A stretch of 64,000 bases of DNA. Origin: UBA5859 sp041940025. GTDB lineage: Bacteria > Pseudomonadota > Gammaproteobacteria > UBA5859. Below are positions 1 through 8,935 of the stretch, piece after piece; within the stretch, counting starts at the first letter, position 1; each line of letters opens with the position of its first letter. The notes beneath the pieces are model-generated. The model was not told the DNA's origin. It did no database searches and saw only the letters and a program-made list of their open reading frames with translations. The position numbers and the translations under genes are program-made. The DNA is taken from the NCBI GenBank assembly GCA_041940025.1, contig JBGTSY010000001.1, positions 434,001-498,000 of the forward strand, read 5' to 3'.

Positions 1-44
1 TCTTTGTTGTCTTTGGCTTTCTTTTTGCGTCTAAATCCGAACAT
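1..44 (-). CDS. ftsY: FtsY, signal recognition particle receptor, N-terminal fragment
   Basis: Only the first 14 codons lie in the window; the gene runs off the left edge on the minus strand. The peptide starts MFGFRRKKKAKDNK, a short start followed by a very basic stretch, as in FtsY proteins of Pseudomonas relatives. FtsY is the membrane-associated GTPase that receives ribosome-SRP complexes at the inner membrane. The divergent M16 peptidase pair followed by rsmD is the usual neighbourhood of ftsY in this group, and this context carries most of the call. The GTPase domain is not visible. Confidence 0.6.
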   Translation of the reverse strand, partial: MFGFRRKKKAKDNK

Positions 45-154
45 CGGTTTGTATTTTTGGCATCCTAAAGGTTAATGGGAGGTCAATTAATTTGGTACTC
101 TTAAAAGATAGATGATGCATTATCCTAGCTCAGAGCGATTATGAAGGAAATACG

Positions 155-1525
155 GTGATTCGAACATTCTTACTTAGTTTAGCAGTTTGTCTGCTTTTGC
201 CCACGTCGAGCTTGCTCGCAGAGGATCACAGCACCGGTGGTGTACATGAATATCAATTGAAGAACGGTCTGAAGATATTAGTGAAAGAGGATCATCGGGC
301 TCCGGTGGTGGCGTCAGAAATTTGGTACCGGGTAGGATCCAGCTATGAACCTGGCGGATTGACAGGCATTTCCCATGTGTTGGAGCACATGATGTTTAAG
401 GGCACGAAAAAATATGGTCCTGGGGAGTTTTCAAAAATCATTTCCAGTTTAGGAGGACGTGAAAATGCTTTTACCAGTTACGATTACACCGGTTACTTTC
501 AATTATTAGAGCGCAGCCATTTGCAAACCAGTTTCAAGCTCGAAGCGGATAGAATGCGCAATCTCCTACTGGACCAAGAGGAGTTTAAAAAAGAGATTGA
601 GGTGGTTAAGGAAGAGCGCCGACTGCGTACTGAAGACAATCCCAGCGCTTTGACTTACGAACGCTTTGTGGCCGCGGCATATGTTTCTAGCCCGTACCAA
701 CAACCAATTATTGGTTGGATGGACGATCTCAATCACCTTAAACTCGAGGACATTGAAGATTGGTATGACCAATGGTATGCGCCAAACAATGCGACCCTGG
801 TGGTGGTAGGAGATGTGCAGCCAGAGCAGGTACTGAAGCTTGCGAAAAAGTATTTTGGGCGCATTAAAGCTCGGGAACTACCCGCAATTAAACCACAACG
901 GGAAGTCACACCATTAGGAGAGCGCCGAATTCAGGTGCGAGTGCCAGCAAAGGTACCGATTTTGATGATGGGTTATCAGGTACCGGTCTTAACCACTGCA
1001 AAAGAGGAGTGGGAGCCCTACGCATTAACCGTATTGGCGGCGGTATTAGATGGGGGTGCCAGTGCGCGTTTTGCCAAAGAATTAATTCGCGGTCAGCAAA
1101 TCGCGGCCAGCGCTGGGGCTGGATACAACATGGCTGCCAGGATGGATAGTCTGTTTATGTTTGACGCCGTACCGGCGCCCGGTAAAACCGTAGTGGAAGT
1201 TGAAGAGGCCATCCTCAAACAGATTGCGCAGCTGAAGAGTGAATCTGTTTCCGCTGCAGAGCTGGCGCGTATCAAAGCCCAGGTCAGGGCTGAAGACGTC
1301 TATCAACAAGACTCCATCTATTATCAGGCGCGTCTGCTCGGTAGCCTCGATTCTGTCGGTTTGGATTATCGTCTGATAGATTCTTACGCCGATCGAATTG
1401 AACAGGTGACAGCCGAACAGGTACGACAGGTGGCGGTCAAGTATTTGGTGCCTGACCGTTTGACAACCGCAGTCCTGCAACCCATTAAGTTGGATGCAGA
1501 GACCAAGACGAAAGAAAAATCATGA
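155..1525 (+). CDS. M16 family zinc metallopeptidase (catalytic subunit type)
   Basis: 456 residues with a signal peptide (about residues 1-22, cleavage near LLA-ED), so a periplasmic protein. The inverted zinc motif HXXEH is intact at residues 74-78 (HVLEH), and the acidic EIEVVKEERR helix that supplies the third ligand follows. This is the pitrilysin-like M16 fold, with the peptidase half first and the R/Y substrate-binding half after it. The start is GTG with AAGGAA about 5 bases upstream. The gene overlaps the next M16 gene by 4 bases (ATGA). The pair probably forms a heterodimer with one catalytic and one non-catalytic chain, as in other bacterial M16 pairs next to ftsY. The natural substrate is unknown. 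Confidence 0.9.
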   Translation: MIRTFLLSLAVCLLLPTSSLLAEDHSTGGVHEYQLKNGLKILVKEDHRAPVVASEIWYRVGSSYEPGGLTGISHVLEHMMFKGTKKYGPGEFSKIISSLGGRENAFTSYDYTGYFQLLERSHLQTSFKLEADRMRNLLLDQEEFKKEIEVVKEERRLRTEDNPSALTYERFVAAAYVSSPYQQPIIGWMDDLNHLKLEDIEDWYDQWYAPNNATLVVVGDVQPEQVLKLAKKYFGRIKARELPAIKPQREVTPLGERRIQVRVPAKVPILMMGYQVPVLTTAKEEWEPYALTVLAAVLDGGASARFAKELIRGQQIAASAGAGYNMAARMDSLFMFDAVPAPGKTVVEVEEAILKQIAQLKSESVSAAELARIKAQVRAEDVYQQDSIYYQARLLGSLDSVGLDYRLIDSYADRIEQVTAEQVRQVAVKYLVPDRLTTAVLQPIKLDAETKTKEKS

Positions 1526-2838
1526 GCTTAGTGCAAGTCAATCGAATACGTGGGCTGGTAACATCTGTCTGCCTTCTATTTAGTTGTCAGCTGTATGCCA
1601 TAGCAGCTATCGAAGAGTGGCGCACCAGTAATGGCATGAAAGTGCTTTTTGTGGCAGCACCAGAATTACCAATGGTGGATTTTCGCATGGTGTTCCATGC
1701 CGGTAGCGTCAGGGATGGCACGCGTCTTGGTTTGAGTTTGATGACCAGTGCGTTGGTTGCCGACGGCACTGACAACCTAACAGCGGATGAGGTGGCTCAA
1801 GGTTTCGAATCTGTTGGCGCGGAATTCTATACCAGCGCAAGTAGAGATAGCGCAGTGGTGGGTTTACGCAGTCTGACAGATGCGAAATTGCTTCAGTCGA
1901 GCATCGCTTTAGCGCAAGAGTTGTTGTCGGCTCCAGCATTTCCCGAATCGGGGTTTGTACGGGTGCGCCAGCAGACTTTGGTGGCGATTCAGGCGAAGCA
2001 GCAATCTCCCTCTGCTATTGCCGGCATTAAATTGATGTCAGCACTCTATCAGGACCATCCATACGGTTCGCCTAAGGAAGGCACAGAGGAGACATTAATG
2101 GCATTGACGCCCGTAGATCTGAAGAATTTTTACCATCGTTATTATGTGGCTAAAAACGGTGTATTGGCCATCGTTGGAAATTTGACTTCGCAACAAGCTC
2201 GGCAGTTTGCACAACAACTTGCCAGCTCTCTAGGTACAGGAGAAGCGGCGCCGGCTATTGCATCGCCAAAGCCAGTTAATTCAGCGAAAGAAATTCATGT
2301 GGATTTTCCCTCTAGCCAAACCCATATTTTTGTGGCTCAGTTAGGTATGGCGATGAATGATCCCGAATATTTCCCTCTGTATGTGGGTAATCATGTATTG
2401 GGAGGAGGCGGATTTATTTCCCGACTAATGGAAGAGGTGCGCAGTAAACGCGGATTGTCCTACAGCGTGTATAGTTATTTTCAGCCAATGCAGCAAACGG
2501 GCCCATTCTTAGTTGGACTGCAAACCAAAAACACCCAGGTAGAGGAGGCGAAAAAGGCCATAGGCGATACCTTGAGCGAATTTCTAAAAGAGGGACCAAC
2601 GCAAGATGAGTTGGAGGCCTCGATAAAGAATATCACCGGGGGATTTCCACTGCGTTTGGATAGTAATCGTAAAATAGTGGATCACCTTGCACAGATTGGC
2701 TTTTACGGACTGCCGCTGGACTATTTAGAGACTTTCAACGAGAAAGTGGAAGCAGTCACCATAGCCGATGTGAAGCAGGCATTAACACGATTGAACGTGA
2801 ATAAAATGTTGACGGTGACCGTTGGCGGTAAACAGTAG
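1522..2838 (+). CDS. M16 family peptidase-like protein, non-catalytic partner
   Basis: 438 residues with an N-terminal hydrophobic signal segment (residues about 10-28). It aligns by pattern with the preceding M16 protein but has no HXXEH: the corresponding region reads LGLSLMTSALVADGT. It keeps the RGLSYSVYSYF element typical of the substrate-binding half. Loss of the zinc site with retention of the fold is the usual state of the second subunit in M16 heterodimers. Translation is probably coupled to the upstream gene through the ATGA overlap. The role is inferred to be chamber formation and substrate binding in the periplasm. Confidence 0.85.
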   Translation: MSLVQVNRIRGLVTSVCLLFSCQLYAIAAIEEWRTSNGMKVLFVAAPELPMVDFRMVFHAGSVRDGTRLGLSLMTSALVADGTDNLTADEVAQGFESVGAEFYTSASRDSAVVGLRSLTDAKLLQSSIALAQELLSAPAFPESGFVRVRQQTLVAIQAKQQSPSAIAGIKLMSALYQDHPYGSPKEGTEETLMALTPVDLKNFYHRYYVAKNGVLAIVGNLTSQQARQFAQQLASSLGTGEAAPAIASPKPVNSAKEIHVDFPSSQTHIFVAQLGMAMNDPEYFPLYVGNHVLGGGGFISRLMEEVRSKRGLSYSVYSYFQPMQQTGPFLVGLQTKNTQVEEAKKAIGDTLSEFLKEGPTQDELEASIKNITGGFPLRLDSNRKIVDHLAQIGFYGLPLDYLETFNEKVEAVTIADVKQALTRLNVNKMLTVTVGGKQ

Positions 2839-3427
2839 TCACTTTTCCATTTTGGCGAGACAACATCAATTTCGAATCATCGCAGGCCAATGGCGAGGGC
2901 GCATTTTGTCTTTTCCCTCTGGAACTCAAGTTCGGCCGACACCTGATCGCGTTCGTGAGACCCTATTTAACTGGCTGGCAACCCACATTAAAGGAGCCAG
3001 ATGTCTAGATCTGTTTGCTGGTACCGGTGCATTGGGGTTAGAAGCCTTGTCCCGTGGCGCAAAAGAGGTGGTTTTTGTTGAACAAGAGAACACTCTGGTG
3101 CAACAGTTGCGTCGGAATCTGGATTTAGTGAACTGTCACTCTGCAAGTGTGCGTCAACAGTCTGCGAACAGCTATCTTGGAAGTGCTGACGGTCAATTCG
3201 ACCTGGTTTTTTTGGATCCTCCTTTTTTCAAGGACATAATATTGCCAACCTTAAATAAAATTTTAAATGCTGGTATTTTGTCCGAAAATCATCACGTCTA
3301 TGTTGAATTGGAACAGCAATTTGACTTCACTCAACTACCTGCTGATTGGAGTCCTTTGCGCCAGCAAAAAGCAGGTCAAGTGGCCTACTCTCTGTTGCGG
3401 GCTGATTTGTCCGATTCGATTGTCTAA
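2822..3427 (+). CDS. rsmD: RsmD, 16S rRNA (guanine966-N2)-methyltransferase
   Basis: About 201 residues. The N-terminal FRIIAGQWRGR and RPTPDRVRETLFNWL motifs are diagnostic of RsmD. The SAM-binding motif I is CLDLFAGTGALGLEALSRGA and the catalytic motif IV is LVFLDPPF (D/N-PPY/F type). The enzyme methylates G966 of 16S rRNA during 30S assembly, using SAM. No ATG precedes the conserved region. I take the TTG at 2822, which overlaps the M16 gene by 17 bases; a second TTG at 2852 would give a 191-residue protein and is also possible. Neither has a convincing Shine-Dalgarno sequence. Confidence 0.92.
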   Translation: MAVNSSHFSILARQHQFRIIAGQWRGRILSFPSGTQVRPTPDRVRETLFNWLATHIKGARCLDLFAGTGALGLEALSRGAKEVVFVEQENTLVQQLRRNLDLVNCHSASVRQQSANSYLGSADGQFDLVFLDPPFFKDIILPTLNKILNAGILSENHHVYVELEQQFDFTQLPADWSPLRQQKAGQVAYSLLRADLSDSIV

Positions 3428-3459
3428 AATGGAGGCTGTTGTCATTTTCGGGAGTTGGT

Positions 3460-3963
3460 ATGGGTTCTATCACGGCAGTCTATCCAGGCACATTTAATCC
3501 GATTACAAATGGACATGCGGATCTAATTGAACGTGCCAGCGGTCTGTTTGACCATTTAATTGTAGCGGTGGTGCAACGGTCCAGTAAAAATCCAATCTTT
3601 TCGCCAGAAGAGCGTATGGATCTGGCAAATTCAATTTTGTCTCATCTTCCCAATGTGGAAGTGGCCTGTTTTGATTGTTTGCTAATGGATTATGTGAAGC
3701 AACGTAACGCAAGAGTGATTGTTCGTGGATTGCGAGCCGTATCAGATTTTGAATATGAGTTTCAACTTGCCGGAATGAACAGGCATCTTATGGAGGGCGT
3801 GGAAACTCTATTTTTGACACCCTCAGAAAATTACATGTTTATCTCTTCCACATTGGTGAGAGAAATCGCCTCTTTTAATGGTGATGTGACACCTTTCGTG
3901 CATGCAAATGTGGCTCGGGCACTGGCTAAGAAGTTTCCTCCCAAAGCGGACGCGCTAAAATAA
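3460..3963 (+). CDS. coaD: CoaD, phosphopantetheine adenylyltransferase
   Basis: 167 residues. It transfers AMP from ATP to 4'-phosphopantetheine, the penultimate step of coenzyme A synthesis, in the cytoplasm. The nucleotidyltransferase motif GTFNPITNGH (T/HxGH) is at the N-terminus, and the C-terminal ISSTLVREIA gives the ISSTxxR signature. An upstream in-frame ATG at 3439 exists, but ATG 3460 is preferred because GGGAG sits about 5 bases before it and the product then starts MGSITAVYPGTF as in homologues. It lies 32 bases after rsmD and 2 bases before the ferredoxin gene. rsmD-coaD-ferredoxin is a common order in gammaproteobacteria. Confidence 0.95.
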   Translation: MGSITAVYPGTFNPITNGHADLIERASGLFDHLIVAVVQRSSKNPIFSPEERMDLANSILSHLPNVEVACFDCLLMDYVKQRNARVIVRGLRAVSDFEYEFQLAGMNRHLMEGVETLFLTPSENYMFISSTLVREIASFNGDVTPFVHANVARALAKKFPPKADALK

Positions 3964-3965
3964 GT

Positions 3966-4226
3966 ATGGCGTTATATATTACCGATGAATGTATTAATTG
4001 CGATGTTTGTGAACCTGAGTGTCCCAATCAGGCCATTTCCATGGGACCAGAGATCTACGAAATAGATGCGAATCTTTGTACTGAGTGTGTGGGTCATTTT
4101 GACCTGCCACAATGTGTAGAAGTCTGTCCGGTGGAGTGTATTCCGAAAGATCCCGAGCATGTGGAGTCTGAAGAAGAATTACAACAAAAATATCTAAAAC
4201 TTAAAAATCTAAGTGAATGCCGATGA
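3966..4226 (+). CDS. yfhL: YfhL-type 2[4Fe-4S] ferredoxin
   Basis: 86 residues starting MALYITDECINCDVCEPECP. The first cluster motif is CxxCxxCxxxCP. The second half has CTECVGHFDLPQCVEVCP, whose eight-residue insertion between cysteines is typical of the YfhL / Allochromatium-type ferredoxins with very low potential. The acidic C-terminal helix (HVESEEELQQKYLKL) also fits. It is a small cytoplasmic electron carrier; its partner is not known from this context. It begins 2 bases after coaD and overlaps the ggt start by 10 bases, so the three genes are probably co-transcribed. Confidence 0.93.
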   Translation: MALYITDECINCDVCEPECPNQAISMGPEIYEIDANLCTECVGHFDLPQCVEVCPVECIPKDPEHVESEEELQQKYLKLKNLSECR

Positions 4227-5905
4227 AGAAGACTATTTTATATCTTTTGCAGTTAATTTTGTTTTGCTGTATCAACCCATCGCTACACGCGAACCAGGCG
4301 CCCGGTGCGTTTGCCGTCGCAAGTGCGCATGAGTTAGCGACTCAGGCTGGCATCGACATTCTTAAAAAAGGAGGCAATGCTTTTGATGCCGCGGTGGCAG
4401 TCAGTGCGGCTTTGGCGGTAGTAGAGCCATCAGGGTCGGGTTTAGGTGGCGGTGGTTTTTGGTTGTTACATCAGCAACAAGAAGAGCGCAATATTTTTGT
4501 TGATGGTCGTGAAGCCGCGCCCGAAGCGGCGCACGAGAAAATGTATTTAGACGGATCTGGCAAAGTGATGACTGGTGCATCGAGAGATGGCCCATTGGCG
4601 GCAGCAATCCCAGGCGAACCCGCTGCATTAGTCCATATTGCAACGAAATATGGAAAGCTGCCTCTCTCGCAGTCACTTGAACCTGCGATCAAACTTGCCA
4701 AAGAAGGGTTTCCGGTGGATGGCCGGATGCTGCTATTGATGGGATTCCGTATCAACCAATTAAAAAGTAACGCAGGTGCCGCATCCATCTTCTTAGTTGA
4801 TGGCCAACTGCCTAAACTGGGTGCACTTTTGATACAGAATGATCTTGCCAGTACATTGGAGTCAATTGCGCAACATGGTCGTGATGGTTTTTATAAAGGT
4901 GAAGTGGCAAAAAAACTAGTGCAGGGTGTACAGCAGGCCGGTGGGATATGGACCTTGGCAGATCTTGCAAACTATCAGGTACAAGAGCGGGAACCAATCA
5001 CTATAGAGTTAGATGGATATCGTGTGGTATCAGCACCTCCTCCTTCTTCCGGAGGAGTTGCTTTGGCCACAATGCTGCAAATTTTATCTAATTATGATTT
5101 GCAAGCTTTGTCAGAAGTGGGCCAAACTCATCTAATTGTAGAAGCCATGAGACGTGCCTATCGAGATAGGGCGCAGTATTTGGGCGATCCCGATTTTGTG
5201 TCGATTCCTGTTGCTCGATTAACTCACCCCTGGTATGCGTCAGGTTTGAGTGCAACAATTCGTTTAGATAGAGCGACACCTAGTGTGTTGCTACCCGGCT
5301 ATCAACGAAGCGCGAAAGGAGAGGACACCACTCATTTTTCGATTTTAGATAGTGAAGGTAATCGCGTGGCGGCTACCTTAAGTATCAATTTGCCATTTGG
5401 TAGCGGCTTCGTGTCAGAGGGCACAGGGGTATTGTTGAATAATGAAATGGATGATTTTGCCATTAAACCAGGCGAGCCTAATGCCTACGGCTTAGTAGGG
5501 GCAGAAGCCAATGCAATACAGCCGGGGAAACGCCCATTATCGAGCATGACGCCAACCTTCGTTGAAAGCGCGGATCGAATTGCAATTTTAGGCACACCTG
5601 GGGGCAGTCGTATTATTACTATGGTGCTGTTGGGCATCCTGGAGTATTTGGCGCACAAGCCTGCGGAACAGTGGGTGGAAAGACCGAGATTTCACCACCA
5701 GTATTTACCAGATAAAGTTTTTTATGAACAGCGGGCGTTCAGTGACTCACTGATTGGTGAGTTAACTGAGATGGGACACAAGTTGGAACCTTCTTTGCGA
5801 GAGTATGGCAATATGCAAGCGGTACTCTGGGATACCAAAACAAATAAAGTCACAGCCGCAAGCGATAGCCGAGGAGTTGGAAAGGCAGAGGTGATAGAAA
5901 AATAA
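4217..5905 (+). CDS. ggt: Gamma-glutamyltransferase (GGT), periplasmic
   Basis: 562 residues with a signal peptide (MPMKKTILYLLQLILFCC, ending near LHA). GGT cleaves the gamma-glutamyl bond of glutathione and related amides in the periplasm. The precursor autoprocesses before a threonine: here GED-TTHFS, with Thr at about residue 371 as the expected N-terminal nucleophile of the small subunit. Other family marks are the early SGSGLGGGGFWLL loop, GREAAP, PPSSGG, and PLSSMTPT with LGTPGGSRI near the C-terminus. ATG 4217 overlaps the ferredoxin gene by 10 bases; ATG 4223 is an alternative start. Confidence 0.93.
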   Translation: MPMKKTILYLLQLILFCCINPSLHANQAPGAFAVASAHELATQAGIDILKKGGNAFDAAVAVSAALAVVEPSGSGLGGGGFWLLHQQQEERNIFVDGREAAPEAAHEKMYLDGSGKVMTGASRDGPLAAAIPGEPAALVHIATKYGKLPLSQSLEPAIKLAKEGFPVDGRMLLLMGFRINQLKSNAGAASIFLVDGQLPKLGALLIQNDLASTLESIAQHGRDGFYKGEVAKKLVQGVQQAGGIWTLADLANYQVQEREPITIELDGYRVVSAPPPSSGGVALATMLQILSNYDLQALSEVGQTHLIVEAMRRAYRDRAQYLGDPDFVSIPVARLTHPWYASGLSATIRLDRATPSVLLPGYQRSAKGEDTTHFSILDSEGNRVAATLSINLPFGSGFVSEGTGVLLNNEMDDFAIKPGEPNAYGLVGAEANAIQPGKRPLSSMTPTFVESADRIAILGTPGGSRIITMVLLGILEYLAHKPAEQWVERPRFHHQYLPDKVFYEQRAFSDSLIGELTEMGHKLEPSLREYGNMQAVLWDTKTNKVTAASDSRGVGKAEVIEK

Positions 5906-6748
5906 TCAGCGTTGATTGTAATCAGGACCAGTGCGATAAATTTATAATCAGATGTGAAAATCTAGGCCCCATTTCACAGCATAAGCCAGGCAGGGTTATG
6001 AGTTCTGTGACCTACTTTCAATAGGGATTGATTGGCTTAATGTGTGTTATCCAATCTGCTGTAAGTTTTTTCGTTCACTCAGCAAATGTCTGAGCGTATT
6101 TCTACAAGACTAAAACATTCAGCACTGCCTGAAGGTTGGCATCTGATGAGTGGGTTTCGAACCGGTTATTGTTTGTCACACTTAATTTCTGCGAGAACCC
6201 GCGGGAAGCCTAACCCTATTCCATGGATGACTAACTAGGACTCTGGATCCATCACAACAGGGATAAGATACGACTATAGTGCTCAGTTGGAAGTGAACGC
6301 GAAGGCTCAGCATGCACGAATATTAGATGCTTGGAGATTGTTTCTCACAGGAGATACAGATAATGACTAGGTAAAACCAGTTTCTAACATTATCGGTTTA
6401 GAGAGCTAGTGGACTCTGATGGGTACTATGATATTAGTGGTTATCGGCTCGGTTTTATTTGTCTACCTTGTTTTCTATGAGAAGGTGGCGAAGCTATCGT
6501 GAGATCCAGTGACTTCAATTTGTTCGGGAATTACAGTTGTTGGCAAAGGAGAATCTCCGCATAGTATCGAATTCGAAGTAGCGCTTATTAACGAAACTTT
6601 TTATCGGGAAAAAGCGATCTCTTATATGGATTCAAATTTTGTTTCAGAAAAAGTGATGTTTGTTTATAGCGTGTCAGAATAGCCTAAGAAGCAAAATCCT
6701 GCCTAATTTCACCTACCATCGGCAAACTTTCGGGTACAATATGGCTCT
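5906..6748. other. 843-base stretch without an intact gene
   Basis: No open frame of useful length and no tRNA or hairpin terminator is visible. One plus-strand frame between 6065 and 6682 has fewer stops than expected and reads like protein in places (see the pseudogene entry). The last bases before uvrD contain a TACAAT hexamer at 6735-6740. Confidence 0.6.
6065..6682 (+). pseudogene. Possible decayed gene with four in-frame stops
   Basis: A single plus-strand frame runs from just after a TAA at 6062 to a TAG at 6680-6682. It is interrupted only by TAG 6236, TAG 6368, TAG 6407 and TGA 6500. The pieces look protein-like: a segment starting at ATG 6086 (MSERISTRLKHSALPEGWHL), a helix-like stretch AQHARILDAWRLFLTGDTD, a membrane-type segment from ATG 6419 (MILVVIGSVLFVYLVFYEK), and a polar tail ending MFVYSVSE. 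About 206 codons with four internal stops is fewer than chance would give, but not decisively so. I recognise no family. Chance remains a real alternative. Confidence 0.25.
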
Positions 6749-8923
6749 ATGGATGTCTCTCATATATTAGATGGTTTAAATGACGCGCAACGCAGCGCAG
6801 TGACGGCGCCGGTTGATCAACACGGCCTAATACTGGCTGGTGCCGGATCGGGTAAGACACGGGTATTGGTTCATCGCATCGCTTATTTAGTTGAGGTGGA
6901 AAAGGTCTCACCTTACCGCATTCTTGCGGTGACCTTTACTAATAAAGCTGCTAAGGAGATGCGTCAGCGTACGGAACAACTGCTCGATCGAGGTGGTGAT
7001 GGCTGGTGGATGGGCACCTTTCACGGCATTGCCCATCGTATTCTCCGGCAACATGCCGATGCAGCAAACCTGCCTGAGGGTTTTCAGATCCTCGATAGTG
7101 AAGATCAATTGAGAACAATCAGGCGTCTTTTAAAAACTCTTGAATTAGATGAGTCTAGATGGCCGCCAAGACAGATTCAAGGTTACATCAATAGTAAAAA
7201 AGACGAAGGCTTGCGTCCGGATGCACTTGGTCAGGGAAGCGATCCGTTCCAACGTAGAATGATCGATATTTATCATCACTATGAAGCCCATTGTCAGCGT
7301 GCTGGCGTGATCGATTTTGCAGAAATTTTATTACGTGCCCACGAATTATGGTTAAACAGAGCCGATATTCTCGCGGATTATCAGCATCGATTTTCTCATA
7401 TTTTAGTGGATGAATTTCAAGATACGAATCGAATCCAATATGCGTGGTTGAGAGTTTTGGCAGGAGATCAAGCAAAACTGTTTGTTGTTGGCGACGACGA
7501 TCAATCTATTTACGGTTGGCGAGGTGCGAGAATAGAAAATATTCAACAGTTCCCTCGGGATTACAGCGGCTCCTTAACCGTTCGGTTGGAGCAAAACTAT
7601 CGCTCAACCGGAAACATTTTACGTGCCGCCAATGCAATCATTCAAAACAATGAGGCGCGTTTGGGAAAAGAATTATGGACGTCAGCTGGAGAAGGTGTAC
7701 CGTTGAACCTTTATGCAGCATTCAATGAGGTCGACGAAGCGCGCTTTATTGTGTCGCAAATCCAACAAAAGGTGGCAGAAGGACATCAACGCCAAGAGTT
7801 TGCAATGCTATATCGCTCAAATGCTCAATCTCGCGTACTTGAAGAAGCGCTATTACAAGCCGGTGTTCCCTATCGAGTTTATGGTGGATTGCGCTTTTTC
7901 GAAAGGGCGGAAATAAAAGATGCGTTAGCTTATCTCAGATTAATCAAAAATCGCCATGACGATGGAGCGCTCGAGAGAGTGATCAATACACCTACCCGAG
8001 GTATTGGTGAAAAAACACTTAATGTGATTCGACAACAAGCGCGGGCGCAGCAGTATTCCCTTTGGCAAGCGATTGCTGCGGTGCTCGAAACGAATCAACT
8101 CACTACTCGTGCTGCCTCTGCCTTGAGTACCTTTTTTCGATTAGTGGATCAAATGGATGAAGAGACACAAGGATTACCCTTAGGGGCGATATTCGCATTG
8201 GTCCTGGAATCTTCAACTCTATTTGATTTTTATAAGCAACAGCGCGGTGAAAAAGCTCAATCTAAGTTGGAAAATCTTGAAGAGCTGGTAGCGGCTGCGG
8301 AGCAGTTCGGCGCAGAGATAAGCGAAGAAGATCCCACTTTAGATCCATTAACTGAATTCTTGTCTCATGCGGCACTGGAAGCGGGAGACGCTCAGAGTGA
8401 TGATTGGGAAGACGCAGTGCAATTGATGACGTTGCACTCTGCCAAGGGTTTGGAGTTTCCTTTTGTATTCTTATGTGGATTAGAAGAAGGACTATTTCCC
8501 CATGCAATGAGTGCTGAAGATCCGGTTCGTTTGGCGGAGGAGAGAAGGTTGTGCTACGTGGGCATTACGCGCGCCATGCAAGAGCTGACTTTAACTCATG
8601 CTGAATCACGTCGCATCTACGGTAAGGAGGTGTTTTCACGTCCTTCTCGATTTATTCGAGAATTACCCGCCGACTGCATGCAGGAAATTCGTACCCAGTC
8701 AAAAATGAGTCGGCCTGTTTATCGTAGTCGTGGCCAAGATGCGATTGTTGTGGACAGTGCGCAAGAATATTCTTTAGGGCAAGGAGTATTTCATCAAAAA
8801 TTTGGTGAAGGTGTGATTTTAAACTACGAAGGCGAAGGTGCCCGGGCCCGGATCCAAGTGCAGTTCAAGTCGGCGGGTAGCAAATGGTTAATTGCGGAAT
8901 ATGCTAATTTACAAGCGATATAA
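6749..8923 (+). CDS. uvrD: UvrD, DNA helicase II
   Basis: 724 residues, a superfamily 1A 3'-5' DNA helicase used in nucleotide excision repair and mismatch repair. The N-terminus MDVSHILDGLNDAQR matches the UvrD family start. Motif I is LAGAGSGKTRVLVHR, motif II LVDEFQDTNRIQY, motif III VVGDDDQSIYGWRGA, motif IV QNYRSTGNIL, and motif VI LCYVGITRAM. The C-terminal region has the FGEGVILNYEGEG Tudor-like segment that binds RNA polymerase in UvrD/PcrA. The length equals the usual 720. No Shine-Dalgarno sequence is visible before the ATG, and a TACAAT hexamer ends 9 bases upstream. Confidence 0.96.
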   Translation: MDVSHILDGLNDAQRSAVTAPVDQHGLILAGAGSGKTRVLVHRIAYLVEVEKVSPYRILAVTFTNKAAKEMRQRTEQLLDRGGDGWWMGTFHGIAHRILRQHADAANLPEGFQILDSEDQLRTIRRLLKTLELDESRWPPRQIQGYINSKKDEGLRPDALGQGSDPFQRRMIDIYHHYEAHCQRAGVIDFAEILLRAHELWLNRADILADYQHRFSHILVDEFQDTNRIQYAWLRVLAGDQAKLFVVGDDDQSIYGWRGARIENIQQFPRDYSGSLTVRLEQNYRSTGNILRAANAIIQNNEARLGKELWTSAGEGVPLNLYAAFNEVDEARFIVSQIQQKVAEGHQRQEFAMLYRSNAQSRVLEEALLQAGVPYRVYGGLRFFERAEIKDALAYLRLIKNRHDDGALERVINTPTRGIGEKTLNVIRQQARAQQYSLWQAIAAVLETNQLTTRAASALSTFFRLVDQMDEETQGLPLGAIFALVLESSTLFDFYKQQRGEKAQSKLENLEELVAAAEQFGAEISEEDPTLDPLTEFLSHAALEAGDAQSDDWEDAVQLMTLHSAKGLEFPFVFLCGLEEGLFPHAMSAEDPVRLAEERRLCYVGITRAMQELTLTHAESRRIYGKEVFSRPSRFIRELPADCMQEIRTQSKMSRPVYRSRGQDAIVVDSAQEYSLGQGVFHQKFGEGVILNYEGEGARARIQVQFKSAGSKWLIAEYANLQAI

Positions 8924-8935
8924 GGTGTAGCAGAA

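Noticed and set aside
6428..6502. Stand-alone 24-residue membrane peptide gene, or a TGA-encoded selenocysteine read-through
   Set aside because: The frame continues past TGA 6500, but three other stops interrupt the same frame and no SECIS-like hairpin is evident, so decay or chance is simpler.
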